A stretch of DNA of 64,000 nucleotides from Asterias amurensis. Its lineage: Eukaryota > Echinodermata > Asteroidea > Forcipulatida > Asteriidae. Location of the stretch: contig NC_092660.1 of NCBI RefSeq assembly GCF_032118995.1, positions 3,983,501 to 4,047,500 of the forward strand, read 5' to 3'. The notes under the pieces are model-generated. The model worked only from the letters and a program-made list of their open reading frames with translations. It was not told the origin of the DNA and did no database searches. Position 1 is the first letter of the stretch. The number at the start of each line of letters is the position of its first letter. This document shows, piece by piece, positions 35,001 through 44,213 of the stretch. Position numbers and translations under genes: made by a program.

Positions 35001-38000
35001 GATGCAAGCATATGCAAAATGACATCATAAGGTCATTCTCGCTCGGGTATTCTCCGATGGGCCGAACCGCTGTGGAGTTTAGTATTTAGTGCCTTCCAAG
35101 AAACTATCTATTTTGAAAATCATATCTTTTGGCCTTTGGTTGTCTTTGTGTATAGCAGAGTTCTTTTCAGACCAATTGCGGATGCAAACAATTGGTGACA
35201 CAACCAATTGAGAATGAAACCAATTGTGAATACAACAACTTGGTGAAGCAACCAATTGAGAATACAACCAATATTGAGAATACAACCATTATTGAGAATG
35301 CCATCAACTGAGGATGAAACCAATTGAAAATGCAACCAGTTGAAAATGCAACCATTTGAGAATGCAACCTCTTGAGAATGCAACCAGTTGAGAATGCAAC
35401 CAGTTGAGAATGCAAAATGTACCCAAATAATGTTGGTCTTAATAACATCTTCTTGTGTATCTTCTATGCAGAATCCTAAAAAGGCTAAGAAGACTCGCAA
35501 GTTCATGGTCGTCGAAGGGCTGTACACAAACACAGGCCAAATCACACCCATCGATAAACTGGTAAGTGCTTTAAGAATTTGTGTATTAAATGACAAATAA
35601 AGTTCTATAGAAACTAAAATGAAACGTTTCAAAATTATATACTCTAAAAATGTTATACGTAAAACTGTCAAATTTTAAATATGATTTTACACAGCTGCTT
35701 CTCGTAACCAAATTGGTTCTATGCATTTTTATTCCCCCCCACCCCCCAGGTGGAATTCAAATACAAGTACAAAGTGCGTATCTTTTTGGATGAGAGTATG
35801 TCCTTCGGTGTTCTTGGTAAAACAGGACTTGGTGTCACCCAGCACTGCGGAATTGATGTAAGTTTAGTTTGAGATAAATTTAGTTTGAGATCAAGTTATT
35901 TCTTGATGCCCTGTACAAGTAGACCAGGGGTGGATTTCACAAAGGTAGTCCTAACTTAGGACTAGTCCTAGGCAAAGCTATGAGATAGGACTAGTCCTAA
36001 GTTAAGCCCAGTAACTCATCCTAACTTAAGACCAGTCCTATCCACCCCAGGCCTGTGATCTATCAGCAATACACTGCATGTTCCTTAAACTCGCCTAGCT
36101 AACTTCGGGGGCAGGGTCTTTTCCAACATAGCCACAAGACTCTGGAGTTCACTTCCAGAAGACCTCAGACACAGCACAGCATCACTCTTTTTAAGCAGAA
36201 GCTTAAAACACTCTTGTTCAAGCTCGCTTGCCCAACATATTGACAATACTTGAACTTAACGTGACCGGCACCTTTAAATTGTTTACAGGAATGTGCGCCT
36301 TATAAAAGCTTTATTATTATTTTCATAGTGGCTTCAAAGTTTCTTCTGAAATCGTGACAACCGCCAACCGTCAAAATTCTGATCAAAACCTACCAAGATT
36401 ATAATTTTTTGGCATTTGTTTTGTAGTGCATAGGTTACGCTAACAATGAAATTTGCCGGCAGTAATAATCTGTGAATGTATTTGTTGATTGTATTGCAGG
36501 TGACTGATGTCGATCTTATTTCTGCTTCAATGGAAACTGCTCTGGGAACCCTCGGAGGATTCTGTGTTGGCTCCAAGTTTGTTGTTGATCACCAAGTAAG
36601 TCATTTTTCTTTAATTTCTTTGAAGCCATTACGAAGAGAAACACTACATTAATTAACTCTGACGTAAAGCTCAATGAATCTCAAAGCTTTTTGATATGCA
36701 TTTCTTCACACAAATTCCTTCCAACGAACCTTGATCCAGGCCTGATACCTCGTGGGGGCAACAAAGGTGCTTGCCTCCAAGCCCCCTGGTCATATCCTTA
36801 TTGCCATTGAAATGCTCCAGCAGAAATTTACAATTTCCTCATGGGGTACTACTGTATATCATCTATTTTGTTATATTTATTACTTACAGCGTTTATCGGG
36901 TCTTGGGTATTGCTTCTCCGCCTCGCTTCCTCCAATGCTTGCGTCGGCCGCTATGGCAGCGTTAGACTTGATGGAAGAAGACCCTACTATGGCAGTCAGG
37001 TTACAGAAGAGATCACAGTTTGTACATGAAGAACTCTCAAAGTAAGACAACCCTCTCAACTCTAGTTTAATTTCCAAAACCACCAATGATGATAAGTCCA
37101 ATGATGATATTTCTATACTTCCACTGAAGACAATCAGAGCATACTGAAAAAAGCGATGAATTGTTAACTATACTGCAGCCGATTTCACAAAATTATCCTA
37201 ACTCAAGTTAGGACGAGTAACCCGTCCGTACTAAGGATGGGTTTATTTCGTCCTACGTATTTGGATGCCGGACTCAACTCATCCTAAGTCCTAAGATTAA
37301 TCTTAAGTTAGGGAGAGTTTGGTGAAATCGACGGCTGGTTCTTTTCAGTTAACCAACACTTCTCAAAAGAGATCTTCACATGGTGAAACCCGCAAACCTC
37401 TCATAGTTAATTACTTCCACCATGCAAAGTTCCATATCCTACTTATTTCTGTAGTTGTTGACAGAAATTAAGCTTATCGTTTTCATAAAACGCCAGTCAT
37501 AAGTTAACCGTAAGTTGAAAATTCAACTGTGTTTATATTGCATGTTTAAACATGGCCACATGATCTTCTCCCAACCAATCAGAATCTATAACTTGTCCCA
37601 GGTATTTATGAGTAAAATTTTACTTCATGTGTTATTTGTTCTGCGTTGAGCGCTGGGGAACTCTTATAGCGAGTAAAAGTTATTAAAGTTTTGATTATTT
37701 TGGACACAACAGGATTGCAGAGTTGAAGTTAGTCGGTGAGCCCGTATCACCAATCAAGCATCTACAAGTACGAGAGTGTGGGGACAAGACTCGTCCGGAA
37801 ATAACCAAACTCTTGGAGTCCATCGTAGACAAGGTACATATTGTGTGTTGTCAATTTTGCGTAGCAAGTGTCACGACCGGGACTCGAACCCACACTCTGC
37901 TGGTCAAACACCAGAGATTGAATCCAGTGCTCTTAAAGGCAGTGGACACTATTGGTAATTACTCAAAATAATTATTGGCATAAAACCTTACTTGGTGACG

Positions 38001-39754
38001 AGTAATGGGGAGAGGTTGATGGTATAATACATTGTGAGAAACGGCTCCCTCTGAAGTGCCATAGTTTTCAAGAAAGAAGTAATTTTCCACGAATTTGATT
38101 TCAACCATCTAAACGCACACAACTTTGTGTGACAAGGGTTATTTTTTCTTTCATTGTTGTCTCGCAACTTCGATGACCGATTGAGCTCAAATTTTCACAG
38201 GTTTGTTATTTTTTGCATATGTTGAGATACACAAACTGTGAAGGCTAGTCTTTGACAATTACCAATAGTGTCCACTGCCTTTAACCGCTCGGCCATGACA
38301 CGCTATGTCTGTTGCTAAGGATTTTACTCAGGATGTCTTATACTTCAAAGCATGATGACGAGGTGATCTAGCCGTCGCCATAGTTGCCTATTCAGACACA
38401 GCTAACTGTTTTTGTAGTTTTAGTTTTGTTGATTTTAGTTGGTGTCCCAAACTAAACATTAGATTGACTAATTTCCGAATGACTTTATCTCAACAGGCAT
38501 TGGATGAAGGTGTGGTTCTTACTACAGCGTGTTATTTAGAAGAAGAAGAAGCCTTTCTTATTCCTCCAAGGTAAGTCAGGTCCGAGTGGTTCATGTCCGA
38601 GTTGTTGGTGTGTTTTTTTTAAATTCTTTTAAGTTGAACTGTATCGGTTTAAATGTTGGCTTTTCTACCCACAATGTGTCCCTTTGATTACGTTGATTTT
38701 TGTAAAGTCTCTTTCTGTTTGGTTAAGTGCTGGTCGATTGTTTGTTGTTTTGATTGTTTTTAATACTTGCTAATTATCTATTGTGTGTTTAAACTGTTTT
38801 TAAACCTTTTAGCTTCTTTTTAATAATTTTTTTATATTGTACATGTTCTAGTGCAATTCAACCATACATGCCATATTGGTTGTCATACTGTTCATTCCTT
38901 TGTAATGTTTTTATGAAATAAACCAATAAATATAGAAAATGTAATACAAAAAAATTAGATCAAGGCCCTGGGTAGTGGGGCATCTATGGAAAGCTCATGT
39001 CACTGTGCATGTTAATCCAACGATATCATTGTATCCAATGGAATCACTGGATCTGAGTAGTAGGTACTTGTCTTTACCCTTGCGAATACAGACGGAAGCC
39101 AAGTCTATAAGTCAAGTAGGACTTCACATATAAACGCTAAACTTGGTGTGTGGATTGGTCTTGGGATCCCCAGAAGGCTTTGGGATCATCTAGGTACAAT
39201 ATCAAGAAACAGACTGGCTTGCGGGGCATTTGTGTTAAAGACACTGGACACTATTGGTAATTGTCAAAGACCAGTCTTCTCACTTGGTGTATCTCAACAT
39301 ATGCATAAAATAACAAACCTGTGAAAATTCGAGCTCAATTGGTCGGCAAAGTTGCAAGATAATAATGAAAGAAAAAACACCCTTGTCACACAAAGTTGTG
39401 TGCTTTTAGATGGTTGATTTTGAGACCTCAAATTCTAAATCTGAGGTCTCAAAATCAATTTGTGGGAAAATTACTTCTTTCTCGGAAACTACATTACTTC
39501 AGAGGGAGCCATTTCTCACAATGTTTTATACATTCAACCTCTCCCCATTACTCGTCACCAAGTAAGGTAATATGCTAATAATTATTTTAAATACTTACTA
39601 ATAGTGTCCACTGCCTTTAACTAAACCCAATTTTGCTTTCTTTTCTTACAGCATCCGTATTGCAGTGGGTATAGCCCCAACCGATGATCAAATCGTCATG
39701 GCAATGCAAGTTATACAAAAAGTAGCCTCTGAAATTCTGCAAAATGTTGTTTAA
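26082..39754 (+). CDS. SPTLC1: Serine palmitoyltransferase subunit 1, complete, 14 exons
   Basis: Non-catalytic large subunit of ER serine palmitoyltransferase, which joins serine and palmitoyl-CoA as the first step of sphingolipid synthesis. Exons: 26082-26165, 28457-28564, 29390-29484, 30501-30594, 31183-31255, 32543-32675, 33647-33776, 35472-35561, 35750-35857, 36500-36595, 36890-37041, 37713-37833, 38497-38570, 39652-39754. 486 residues (human 473). A transmembrane helix sits at about residues 29-51. [14 protein letters not shown] follows, with C142 equal to the human C133 mutated in sensory neuropathy. Also visible are [24 protein letters not shown] and [18 protein letters not shown]. 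As in other SPTLC1 proteins the PLP lysine is absent; the active lysine is in SPTLC2. The start gives a family-like N-terminus. Confidence 0.95.
26230..26267. repeat. 38-bp perfect palindrome without spacer
   Basis: Two 19-bp arms meet at CTAG (26247-26250). The right arm reads AGTTTATTGCTCCATGATT. One mismatch further out it extends by 2 bp on each side. It lies 65 bp into SPTLC1 intron 1, and no related copy was seen elsewhere in the window. Confidence 0.92.
27105..27344. mobile_element. Family C MITE
   Basis: GGGCCCAATGTCATAGAGCT at the left mirrors AACTCTATGAAACTTGGCCC at the right, with AAAATTTGCTTAGCATGAAA inside. Copies at 52239 and 61123. Confidence 0.82.
27592..27774 (+). mobile_element. 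Family D short repeat
   Basis: CAGGCCTGATACTTCACCGA, GGCAATTGCCTCCGTTGCCC, TTGCCTTGGTGCCCTTGAAA and AATTTCCTCATAGGGTGCCC run in order. No coding potential and no clear target duplication. Confidence 0.75.
28065..28428 (-). mobile_element. TTAA-type MITE, family A
   Basis: TTAAGGCAGTAGAGACTATT at the left and AGTGTCCACTGCCTTTAA at the right, both with TTAA. In SPTLC1 intron 1, 28 bp upstream of exon 2. Confidence 0.85.
28968..29121 (+). mobile_element. Family E short repeat
   Basis: A T-rich start, then TGCAAGTCGCCTGACACACA, AGGCCTGAAGGCCACTTCAA, GTTGCCACCTACTCCTAGGG and CAGTCCATACG. Copies at 31695 and 62800. Probably a SINE-like non-coding element. Confidence 0.75.
29180..29282 (-). mobile_element. 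tRNA-like head of SINE family S1
   Basis: The minus strand reads GTGTCATTGCCGAGCGGTTA, AGAGCACCCGATTCAAGC, ATCAGCAGGGTGTGGG and TTCGGATCCCGGTCGTGACA. Both boxes are present but the body is lost. A family S3 head follows on the same strand. Confidence 0.65.
29283..29355 (-). mobile_element. Head of SINE family S3
   Basis: The minus strand GTGGCATGGGGGGCCAATGT, CACTCGCCCCTCACCAATGT matches the first 70 bases of the fuller S3 copy at 39899. Confidence 0.5.
29785..29895. mobile_element. Diverged short palindromic MITE (family I)
   Basis: GGCCGTGTCCGAAGTGGTTG and GCATTGAAGTATAGGACATA, with GTCAAAGCCATAGCCATTAC as a partial inverse. In SPTLC1 intron 3. Confidence 0.5.
29996..30172 (-). mobile_element. 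Family D short repeat
   Basis: Reverse copy of 27592: GGGCAAAGGCACCAAGGCAT, AAGGGCACCCTATGAGGAAA and GAGGCAATCGCCTTCGTTGC, ending GATCAGGCCTG. Confidence 0.72.
30728..31042. mobile_element. CpG-rich MITE, family G, both ends
   Basis: AGAACGCTGAGTGTCTCATT at the left and GGCCGAGCTCAGCGTTCT at the right are inverted. The interior has AAACGGTCTATGTGCGCTGA and ACAGACGACACAGAGGGTGG. In SPTLC1 intron 4. Confidence 0.75.
31535..31668 (-). mobile_element. tRNA-derived SINE, family S2
   Basis: The minus strand reads GGCAACCTCGGTAGTCTAGT, TGGTAAGACACTGCTC and GTCGTGGGTTCGAATCCCAC, a full A-box/B-box pair, then CCGAGTAATATGCC. Copy at 60340. Confidence 0.75.
31695..31834 (+). mobile_element. Family E short repeat
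   Basis: TTATGCAAGTCGCCTGACAC through CCTGAAGGCCACTTCAAGG and CCGTTGCCACCTACTCC to AATCCATACG. Confidence 0.72.
31930..32520 (-). mobile_element. Two reverse family E copies, one split by a MITE
   Basis: Copy one, 31930-32095, runs TTTTTACGGACTGTGTAGG, CAGCCCCAGGAGTAGGTGGC, CTCGCCTTAAAGTGGCCTTC. Copy two begins at 32102 and resumes at 32423-32520 with AGCCCTCGCCTTGAAGTGGC. The family C-like MITE at 32163-32422 interrupts it. Confidence 0.6.
32163..32422. mobile_element. Family C-like MITE nested in family E
   Basis: GGTGCTTACTGCTTG, TTCTGCTACAGTAAGCAGGC and AGCAGCGCTATGAAATTGGG. Related to 43437. It interrupts family E, so it is younger than it. Confidence 0.65.
33015..33330 (+). mobile_element. 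LINE 3' coding fragment, 5'-truncated
   Basis: Across frames it reads [20 protein letters not shown] and [11 protein letters not shown], then a [15 protein letters not shown] block, then [10 protein letters not shown], the typical LINE tail after the reverse transcriptase. It is joined directly to a 5'-truncated S1 SINE. Confidence 0.78.
33331..33632 (+). mobile_element. tRNA-derived SINE, family S1
   Basis: Begins inside the tRNA-like part at AGAGTGTGGGTTCGAATCCC and runs to CTTTCTGAAAGTTTGTATA, CTCAGCGCC and TTATTATT. Its T-rich tail ends within 20 bp of SPTLC1 exon 7. Confidence 0.82.
33956..34335 (+). mobile_element. TTAA-type MITE, family A
   Basis: TTAAAGGCAGTGGACACTAT to AATGTCCACTGCCTTTAA, with TTAA at both ends. 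In SPTLC1 intron 7. Confidence 0.87.
34459..35106. mobile_element. 630-bp inverted-repeat element with 9-bp target duplication
   Basis: The element is 34468-35097. Ends are GGAAGGCACTAAAAACTAAC and, inverted, GGAAGGCACTAAATACTAAA, followed in both by CAGCGGTTCGG. The direct repeat AAGAAACTA flanks it exactly at 34459-34467 and 35098-35106. Inside are nearly four copies of a 121-bp unit. A 9-bp duplication fits Mutator-like elements. No transposase is encoded. Confidence 0.85.
34555..35010 (+). repeat. 121-bp tandem repeat inside the inverted-repeat element
   Basis: Units begin GCAGGTTTGGGGAGTTGTTA near 34560, 34681, 34801 and 34927. The last is partial. Differences between units are few. Confidence 0.9.
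35165..35415 (-). repeat. 15-16-bp minisatellite upstream of SPTLC1 exon 8
   Basis: About 15 imperfect units of the type ATGCAACCAGTTGAGA, ending 56 bp before exon 8. The reverse strand has an accidental long frame with no protein character. Confidence 0.85.
35927..36048. mobile_element. Family B MITE with a deleted arm
   Basis: GGGGTGGATTTCACAAAGG at the left with AGGACTAGTCCTAGGCAA. The right end keeps TCCACCCC but lacks the CTTTGTGAAA block. Confidence 0.75.
36056..36325 (+). mobile_element. LINE 3' end, 5'-truncated
   Basis: Reads [20 protein letters not shown] then RHSTASLF and [10 protein letters not shown] across a frame change, the SFS..A..LWNSLP motif of LINE tails. A short 3' tail with TTATAAAAGC and TTATTATT follows. 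In SPTLC1 intron 9. Confidence 0.72.
36737..36845 (+). mobile_element. Truncated family D repeat
   Basis: CAGGCCTGATACCTCGTGGG, GAAATGCTCCAGCAGAAATT and TACAATTTCCTCATGGGGT. It stops 45 bp before SPTLC1 exon 11. Confidence 0.7.
37175..37336. mobile_element. Family B' MITE
   Basis: GCAGCCGATTTCACAAAATT to TGGTGAAATCGACGGC with TTAGGACGAGT arms. The centre is shorter than at 5886. Confidence 0.75.
37865..38302 (-). mobile_element. SINE S1 head split by a family A MITE
   Basis: The B-box half, TCACGACCGGGACTCGAACC, lies at 37868 and the A-box half, CCGCTCGGCCATGACA, at 38285. Intact heads at 18256 and 29250 read GTGCTCTTAACCGCTCGG across the break. Confidence 0.85.
37933..38284 (-). mobile_element. 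TTAA-type MITE, family A, with proven target duplication
   Basis: Element 37937-38280, AGGCAGTGG to CCACTGCCT, flanked by TTAA at 37933-37936 and 38281-38284. The unfilled SINE sites have a single TTAA. In SPTLC1 intron 12. Confidence 0.93.
39235..39620 (+). mobile_element. TTAA-type MITE, family A
   Basis: TTAAAGACACTGGACACTAT to AGTGTCCACTGCCTTTAA. It ends 31 bp upstream of SPTLC1 exon 14, so its right edge is close to the branch-point zone. Confidence 0.87.
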
Positions 39755-39898
39755 TCTACAGGTACTATGTATTTACACCAAGCATTTGAGGTAGGCCTTA
39801 GAATTTTCCGAAGAGGATATCATCCTAGGGTCTGTAGTTGTTTGTTTTTATGTATTTATTCTTTTTTTCTTTTTTCTTCATTTTATTGAGTGGATTTA

Positions 39899-40245
39899 TT
39901 AGGGTGGCACGATTGGCTTGTGCGTAAAGCGCTCACCTCTCACCAAGGTGACCCCGGTTCGATTCCCGGTCCGGGCCATATGTGAGTTGAGTTGTGCGTT
40001 GGTTCTCTGCTGTGCCGCGAGGGTTTTCCAGACTATCCCGTTTTCCTCCCTCAGGAAAAAATCAAACACTTTCGATCTTGGCTGTGCTCCGTGGTCATAA
40101 TGGGTTGATGTGGCTGGCAGCTGAATGCGCCCTTGCATGCCTGCTTCTCGAACACGTCGTAGCCGTGTCCTTCGCAATTCAGCTCTTAGCTGCGAGTAAG
40201 GACGATTAGCCCCGCCAAATTATTATTATATTATTATTATTATTG
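39899..40245 (+). mobile_element. tRNA-derived SINE, family S3, near complete
   Basis: A-box TGGCTTGTGCGTAAAGCGC and B-box CCCGGTTCGATTCCCGGTCC, then a 200-bp body, then the tail ATTATTATTATATTATTATT. The most complete S3 copy here. Confidence 0.82.
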
Positions 40246-40299
40246 AAAACTGTTTGTTATTATTAAGTAACCTCTCAATTGAGTGTTCTGAACGGCCCC

Positions 40300-40490
40300 T
40301 TTAAGCCGAGTCACACTGCAGTGATAACGAAAACGATAACGATCACAACGCAAGGAGAACGCATTCTGTTGGTTGAATTGCTCAACGCAGAGCACGCGCA
40401 CGCTCATGCAACCAATAGAATGCGCGATCTTTGCAGCGTGATCATTATCGTTTTCGTTACCGCTGCAGTGTGACCCGGCCTTTACACTGC
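40300..40490. mobile_element. Palindromic MITE, ACACTGCAG type
   Basis: GAGTCACACTGCAGTGATAA pairs with TTACCGCTGCAGTGTGAC. Inner AACGAAAACGATAACGATC pairs with GATCATTATCGTTTTCGTT. Second copy at 42550. Confidence 0.82.
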
Positions 40491-40644
40491 TCAATTGACA
40501 ATGGTTTTTAATAGAGTTATTGAAAACTGCAGGAAATTTTTACAAGTTAATGAAATGTATAAGGTACATGTAGAATTTGTATTTTCCCAACAAGTCTGTG
40601 GTGTAAATACTGGAATCTTAAGTAGGATTTGAAGCTTTAATAAT

Positions 40645-40765
40645 AATATCAAAGTCTTATATAGCGCATGTATCAACCAAACAAGGCACCCAAGGCGCTG
40701 AGTATATACAACCTTTCAGAAAGATAGGTTATTACAGTGATCAATTCTGGGACCCAATTATATGC
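40645..40765 (-). mobile_element. 3' tail of SINE family S1
   Basis: Reverse of the SINE end: AGTCTTATATAGCGCATGTA, CAAGGCGCTGAGTATATACA and CTTTCAGAAAGATAGG. Confidence 0.68.
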
Positions 40766-40792
40766 ATTGCATGGTGGAATTACGATATGGAA

Positions 40793-40975
40793 ACAGGCCC
40801 GATACTTCACGGAGGCAACGAAGGCGTTTGCCACCATGTCCCCTGGTCATTGCCTTGGTGCCCTTGAAATGCTGCAGTCAGATTTGCAATTTCATCATAG
40901 GGTGCCCTTTACCAAGAAGAAAATGCCTTGGTGCCCTTGCCCTCTCAAAAATGAAGCATACAGCCCTGTGGAAAG
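40793..40975 (+). mobile_element. Family D short repeat
   Basis: CAGGCCCGATACTTCACGGA, CATTGCCTTGGTGCCCTTGA, ATCATAGGGTGCCCTTTACC, ending AAGCATACAGCCCTG. Confidence 0.75.
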
Positions 40976-41631
40976 GTTTGCGGTAACACCATGTATTGAC
41001 TCTAGTATGTTGGGGTGGTTCTGAAAAGAACTGTTGGTTTTAACTCACTGGAATCTTTGTATATAAAAATGTGCACACAGAGGTAGACTTTTGAGACACT
41101 GCACAATGTAGATATAACACAATTTGTATCTCAACTTCACAGTTGTCTTTTTTTTAAAGATGCAATAACTGAACTTTTGTTTCAGCTTGTATCCCCCCCC
41201 CCTTCCCCCTGTGTACCTTTCACTTTAAATCATTACTGTGGTCATGAATTGCATAATTAAACAATCATGCAATGATACCACAGTTCAGTGGTGTAGTATA
41301 AATTAGTTTTTGGAGTTTGTTATCAATTTAAGTTATTTATGTTAAGGTGATATTTGTTGATTTAATTTGATTGCATATATTTACCCCACCTAATGCTTTC
41401 TGATAATTCTTTTTTTTTAACAATATAAATTATTCAAAAATATAACTGGTAATTTGAAGATCATTGAGTTGCTGATTAACTGTTGGAATAGAAAGAATGT
41501 TAAATTATGCTGATAATGTATTCAAAGGGACATGACACTTAATTTTACGAATTTAATCAAACATGTTCAATAGCGTTAACAGATCCTTTGGTTTGTAACA
41601 ATGTACTATAAATTACTTTCAATTACTAACA

Positions 41632-41827
41632 TTAAAGGGTCTATGTAACTTTTGTAGGACAAAAAACACAATAATCAGTTTTACACTATTCTCTCGCGAC
41701 CCAGATGGCCGATCGATCTCAAACTTTTTCAGATTTGCCAGTTTATGTATATCGTGGATTACATAAAGTGCTTACATTGCCAGCAACTGTTTCATTAGCA
41801 AAAACCAATTCTGTAATGTTCCTTTAA
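41632..41827 (+). mobile_element. TTAA-type MITE, family J
   Basis: TTAAAGGGTCTATGTAAC at the left and TTCTGTAATGTTCCTTTAA at the right, TTAA at both ends. The interior has GGCCGATCGATCTCAAAC. Unrelated in sequence to family A except for the ends. Confidence 0.8.
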
Positions 41828-41934
41828 ACATTTAAATTCCACAGTAAATGAAGTCTCAACAGAGTAATGATAATACCAGTGTAGTATGTGATATGAACCC
41901 ATTGCACAACACCCATTTTGTCCACCTCTTCGGC

Positions 41935-42226
41935 AGTCGAATTATTCACTCCGAAAAAAGACTGCCTCTGTATAAAAACCCACCCGTATTCACTGTGCGT
42001 AACATCGCACGACACGATGCCCCCGTACACTATCCGCATGCGTCGGCCGTCAGGCCTCCGCATGCGGTTAGTGGTACGAGTGCGGATGACTTGTGTGCAC
42101 AGTAGTCGTACGATGTGACAGTGTGTATACGGGTGGGTCATGCGGTGTGATCGCACGCACCACGCACAGGGTATACGGGTGAGTTTACAGCGGCGTCTTT
42201 TCGGAGCGAATAATGCGACTGCCTTG
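41935..42226. mobile_element. Foldback element with CpG-rich centre
   Basis: ATTATTCACTCCGAAAAAAG pairs with CTTTTCGGAGCGAATAAT, and AACCCACCCGTAT with ATACGGGTGAG. The centre has palindromic GCATGCGTCGGCCG and GCCTCCGCATGCGG. A flank CCATTTTGGGAGTTAAG may add an outer arm. Confidence 0.65.
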
Positions 42227-42549
42227 AGCAAGGCTACCATTTTGGGAGTTAAGAAAAGGTACACCAAGAACCTGACTCCCGAAATGGTGGAAACGGTAGA
42301 TGCGTATTGTGTGAAGCTGCGTCCATGTTATGCTAGTGGGCAATAGGAGTAATGTTTGTTTTGTTTTTAGATTTTTATATAATTTTCAAAAGAAAGAAAC
42401 ACAAGGATGGAAGCACTGAAATGGGGGGAGTTTGACCTCTCTTTCACAAAATTTAATTTGTAAAGGCGTATTTTTCAGTAAGAAGTGGTTTGTTTATATG
42501 TCACTCAGGTGTTGGAAATAAATTCTCTGCATGCTTGGTTCTTGTACTA

Positions 42550-42727
42550 TTGTAAAGGCAGAGTCACACTGCAGCGAGAATGATCACGACGCACAGAGGA
42601 CAGTTTGTATTAGTTAAATTGCTCCACGCAAAATACGCACAAGCTCATTCAGCCAATGGAACGCGTTCTCTTTGCGTCGTTATCATTATCGTTCTTGTTA
42701 TCGCTGCAGTGGGACCGGGCCTTAACC
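42550..42727. mobile_element. Palindromic MITE, ACACTGCAG type
   Basis: AGGCAGAGTCACACTGCAGC pairs with GCTGCAGTGGGACCGGGCCT. Second copy of the 40300 element. Confidence 0.8.
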
Positions 42728-43436
42728 ATGCCAAGCAAGGCATGTAAGATTGTTTATGTTTGATTCACTGCGAAACAATCATGTGGGGGTAAACAAAAAC
42801 ACCGTTGAACAGACACTTTTTGTTTGTCAAGCTTTTTATTGGCAATCTGGGTTTTTTTTCTTTCACCTTTAGTGAAAAAAAGTATGGTCTAGAAATTCAG
42901 CATTAAATACAAGAGCTTGGTTGACCATCTTTACTTGGTACTTGGTATTCAGGTGTGCATACATACACTATTGGTTGGTAAACGCCTGAATTGTTGTGCA
43001 CAAGGCAGACATCAAAAATTGTCTTTTTGTTACGCCAGAATCGGCCCCATACAAAAAGGCGCCATGTGGCCTTATTTTGCCTTCCAACAGTGTTGGTGCG
43101 AAACTTGACTTGCGATGTACATAATCTATGGTAATGGCTATGTACAAATGATTTTTTTTTTTAATGCTTTATTTAGCGATATTCTGTCAAATAACTAACT
43201 TGTACTTCATATCTGTAATGTATTTATTACACTATCATTGGAATAAAACACTTCAAACAATTTTATTTAAATTGTGTGATATTTATTTTGTCCTATGCAG
43301 GTTCCCTTTTTTACATAAACTATGCTTATTTACAGAAAAAACCCCAAAGATAAAACTTGCTATTTACAATACTGTAAAAAGGATGTACGGTATTTTATAA
43401 TGTTCAAAGTTCTTTGACCATCTCTACATCAGGGCT

Positions 43437-43661
43437 CACTTTAATAGCGCTGCTTAGCGGCCGATTTTGTGCGTACTGTGCGATTTCCATTTCATAGCGC
43501 TGCTTACCGTAAGCACACGAAAAGGCTTGCTAACCTTCTGTTGCTTACTGCCCAATTTTTCTGCTAACCTGTGAAATGCGCTTGCAACATAGCCAAATTT
43601 TCTGCTACAGTAAGCTTGAAAGTTTGCTTACCGTTCAGCAGCGCTATTAAATTGGGCCCAG
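43437..43661. mobile_element. Family C-like MITE
   Basis: TTAATAGCGCTGCTTAGCGG at the left and CAGCAGCGCTATTAAATTGG at the right, with TTCTGCTACAGTAAGC. Lies between the SPTLC1 and FBXO4 3' ends. Confidence 0.7.
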
Positions 43662-44213
43662 GTCTTGCGGGGCCAGCAGTCTCGCAAGAATACCGGGGGA
43701 ATCGCGGGGAGATTCGGAATATAGAGTCGGAACGCTATCACCACGACAGACATTTAATGACTTGTCCACAAGTCTATATCAGGACTTGGTAAGGGTTTTT
43801 TTCCCTCAATTTGACTCTGGTCTTGTACAAAAATGTCTGGTGCATTAAAAAAATGTGGAGCTACCATTCGTGCAGTCATTTGGAATTTTCACCAAAATTT
43901 GAGCCTTGCTCTATTTGCAAAAGAAAAGGACAACAGTTCCTATGGAAGAATGTTGTGATTTCGAAGCTTGGAGTTCAGGATTTTCACTTGAGACAAACAC
44001 ATTTGTGTCACACAACAAACTTGTTTTTCTTTGCTTACTATCTGTAGCGACTGGTAATAGAGCCACATCAACAAAGTGTTACTCATAAAAATAACCTGAA
44101 AGCATTTTTTTTTTACACCATTGGACCTATTTGGTTGTGAGTTTACATAGCTGATATAATTAATACAAAAATAAAGTCCTTGTTTTATAAGATGTGCTGT
44201 GATTGGCTGAAAA

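Larger units (their letters stand above)
39755..43300 (+). other. SPTLC1 3' untranslated / downstream region
   Basis: No coding exon follows the SPTLC1 stop. AATAAA hexamers occur at 42517-42522 and near 43240, but the real poly(A) site cannot be chosen by eye. It holds a full SINE, two MITE pairs and a foldback element. Nothing recognised in 40980-41620 or 42730-43160. Confidence 0.5.

Noticed and set aside
35120-35671. 183-residue minus-strand frame with repeated CILNWLHSQ-like words
   Set aside because: The repeats are the 15-16-bp minisatellite, and the rest is antisense to SPTLC1 exon 8.
39899-40000. tRNA gene with CCCGGTTCGATTCCCGG
   Set aside because: The sequence continues into a 200-bp SINE body with an ATT tail, and a truncated sister copy lies at 29283.
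41824-42346. Overlapping CpG-rich open frames of 60-147 residues on both strands
   Set aside because: They lie in a foldback element with palindromic GCATGC blocks. Frames on both strands are a by-product of CG-rich inverted repeats.
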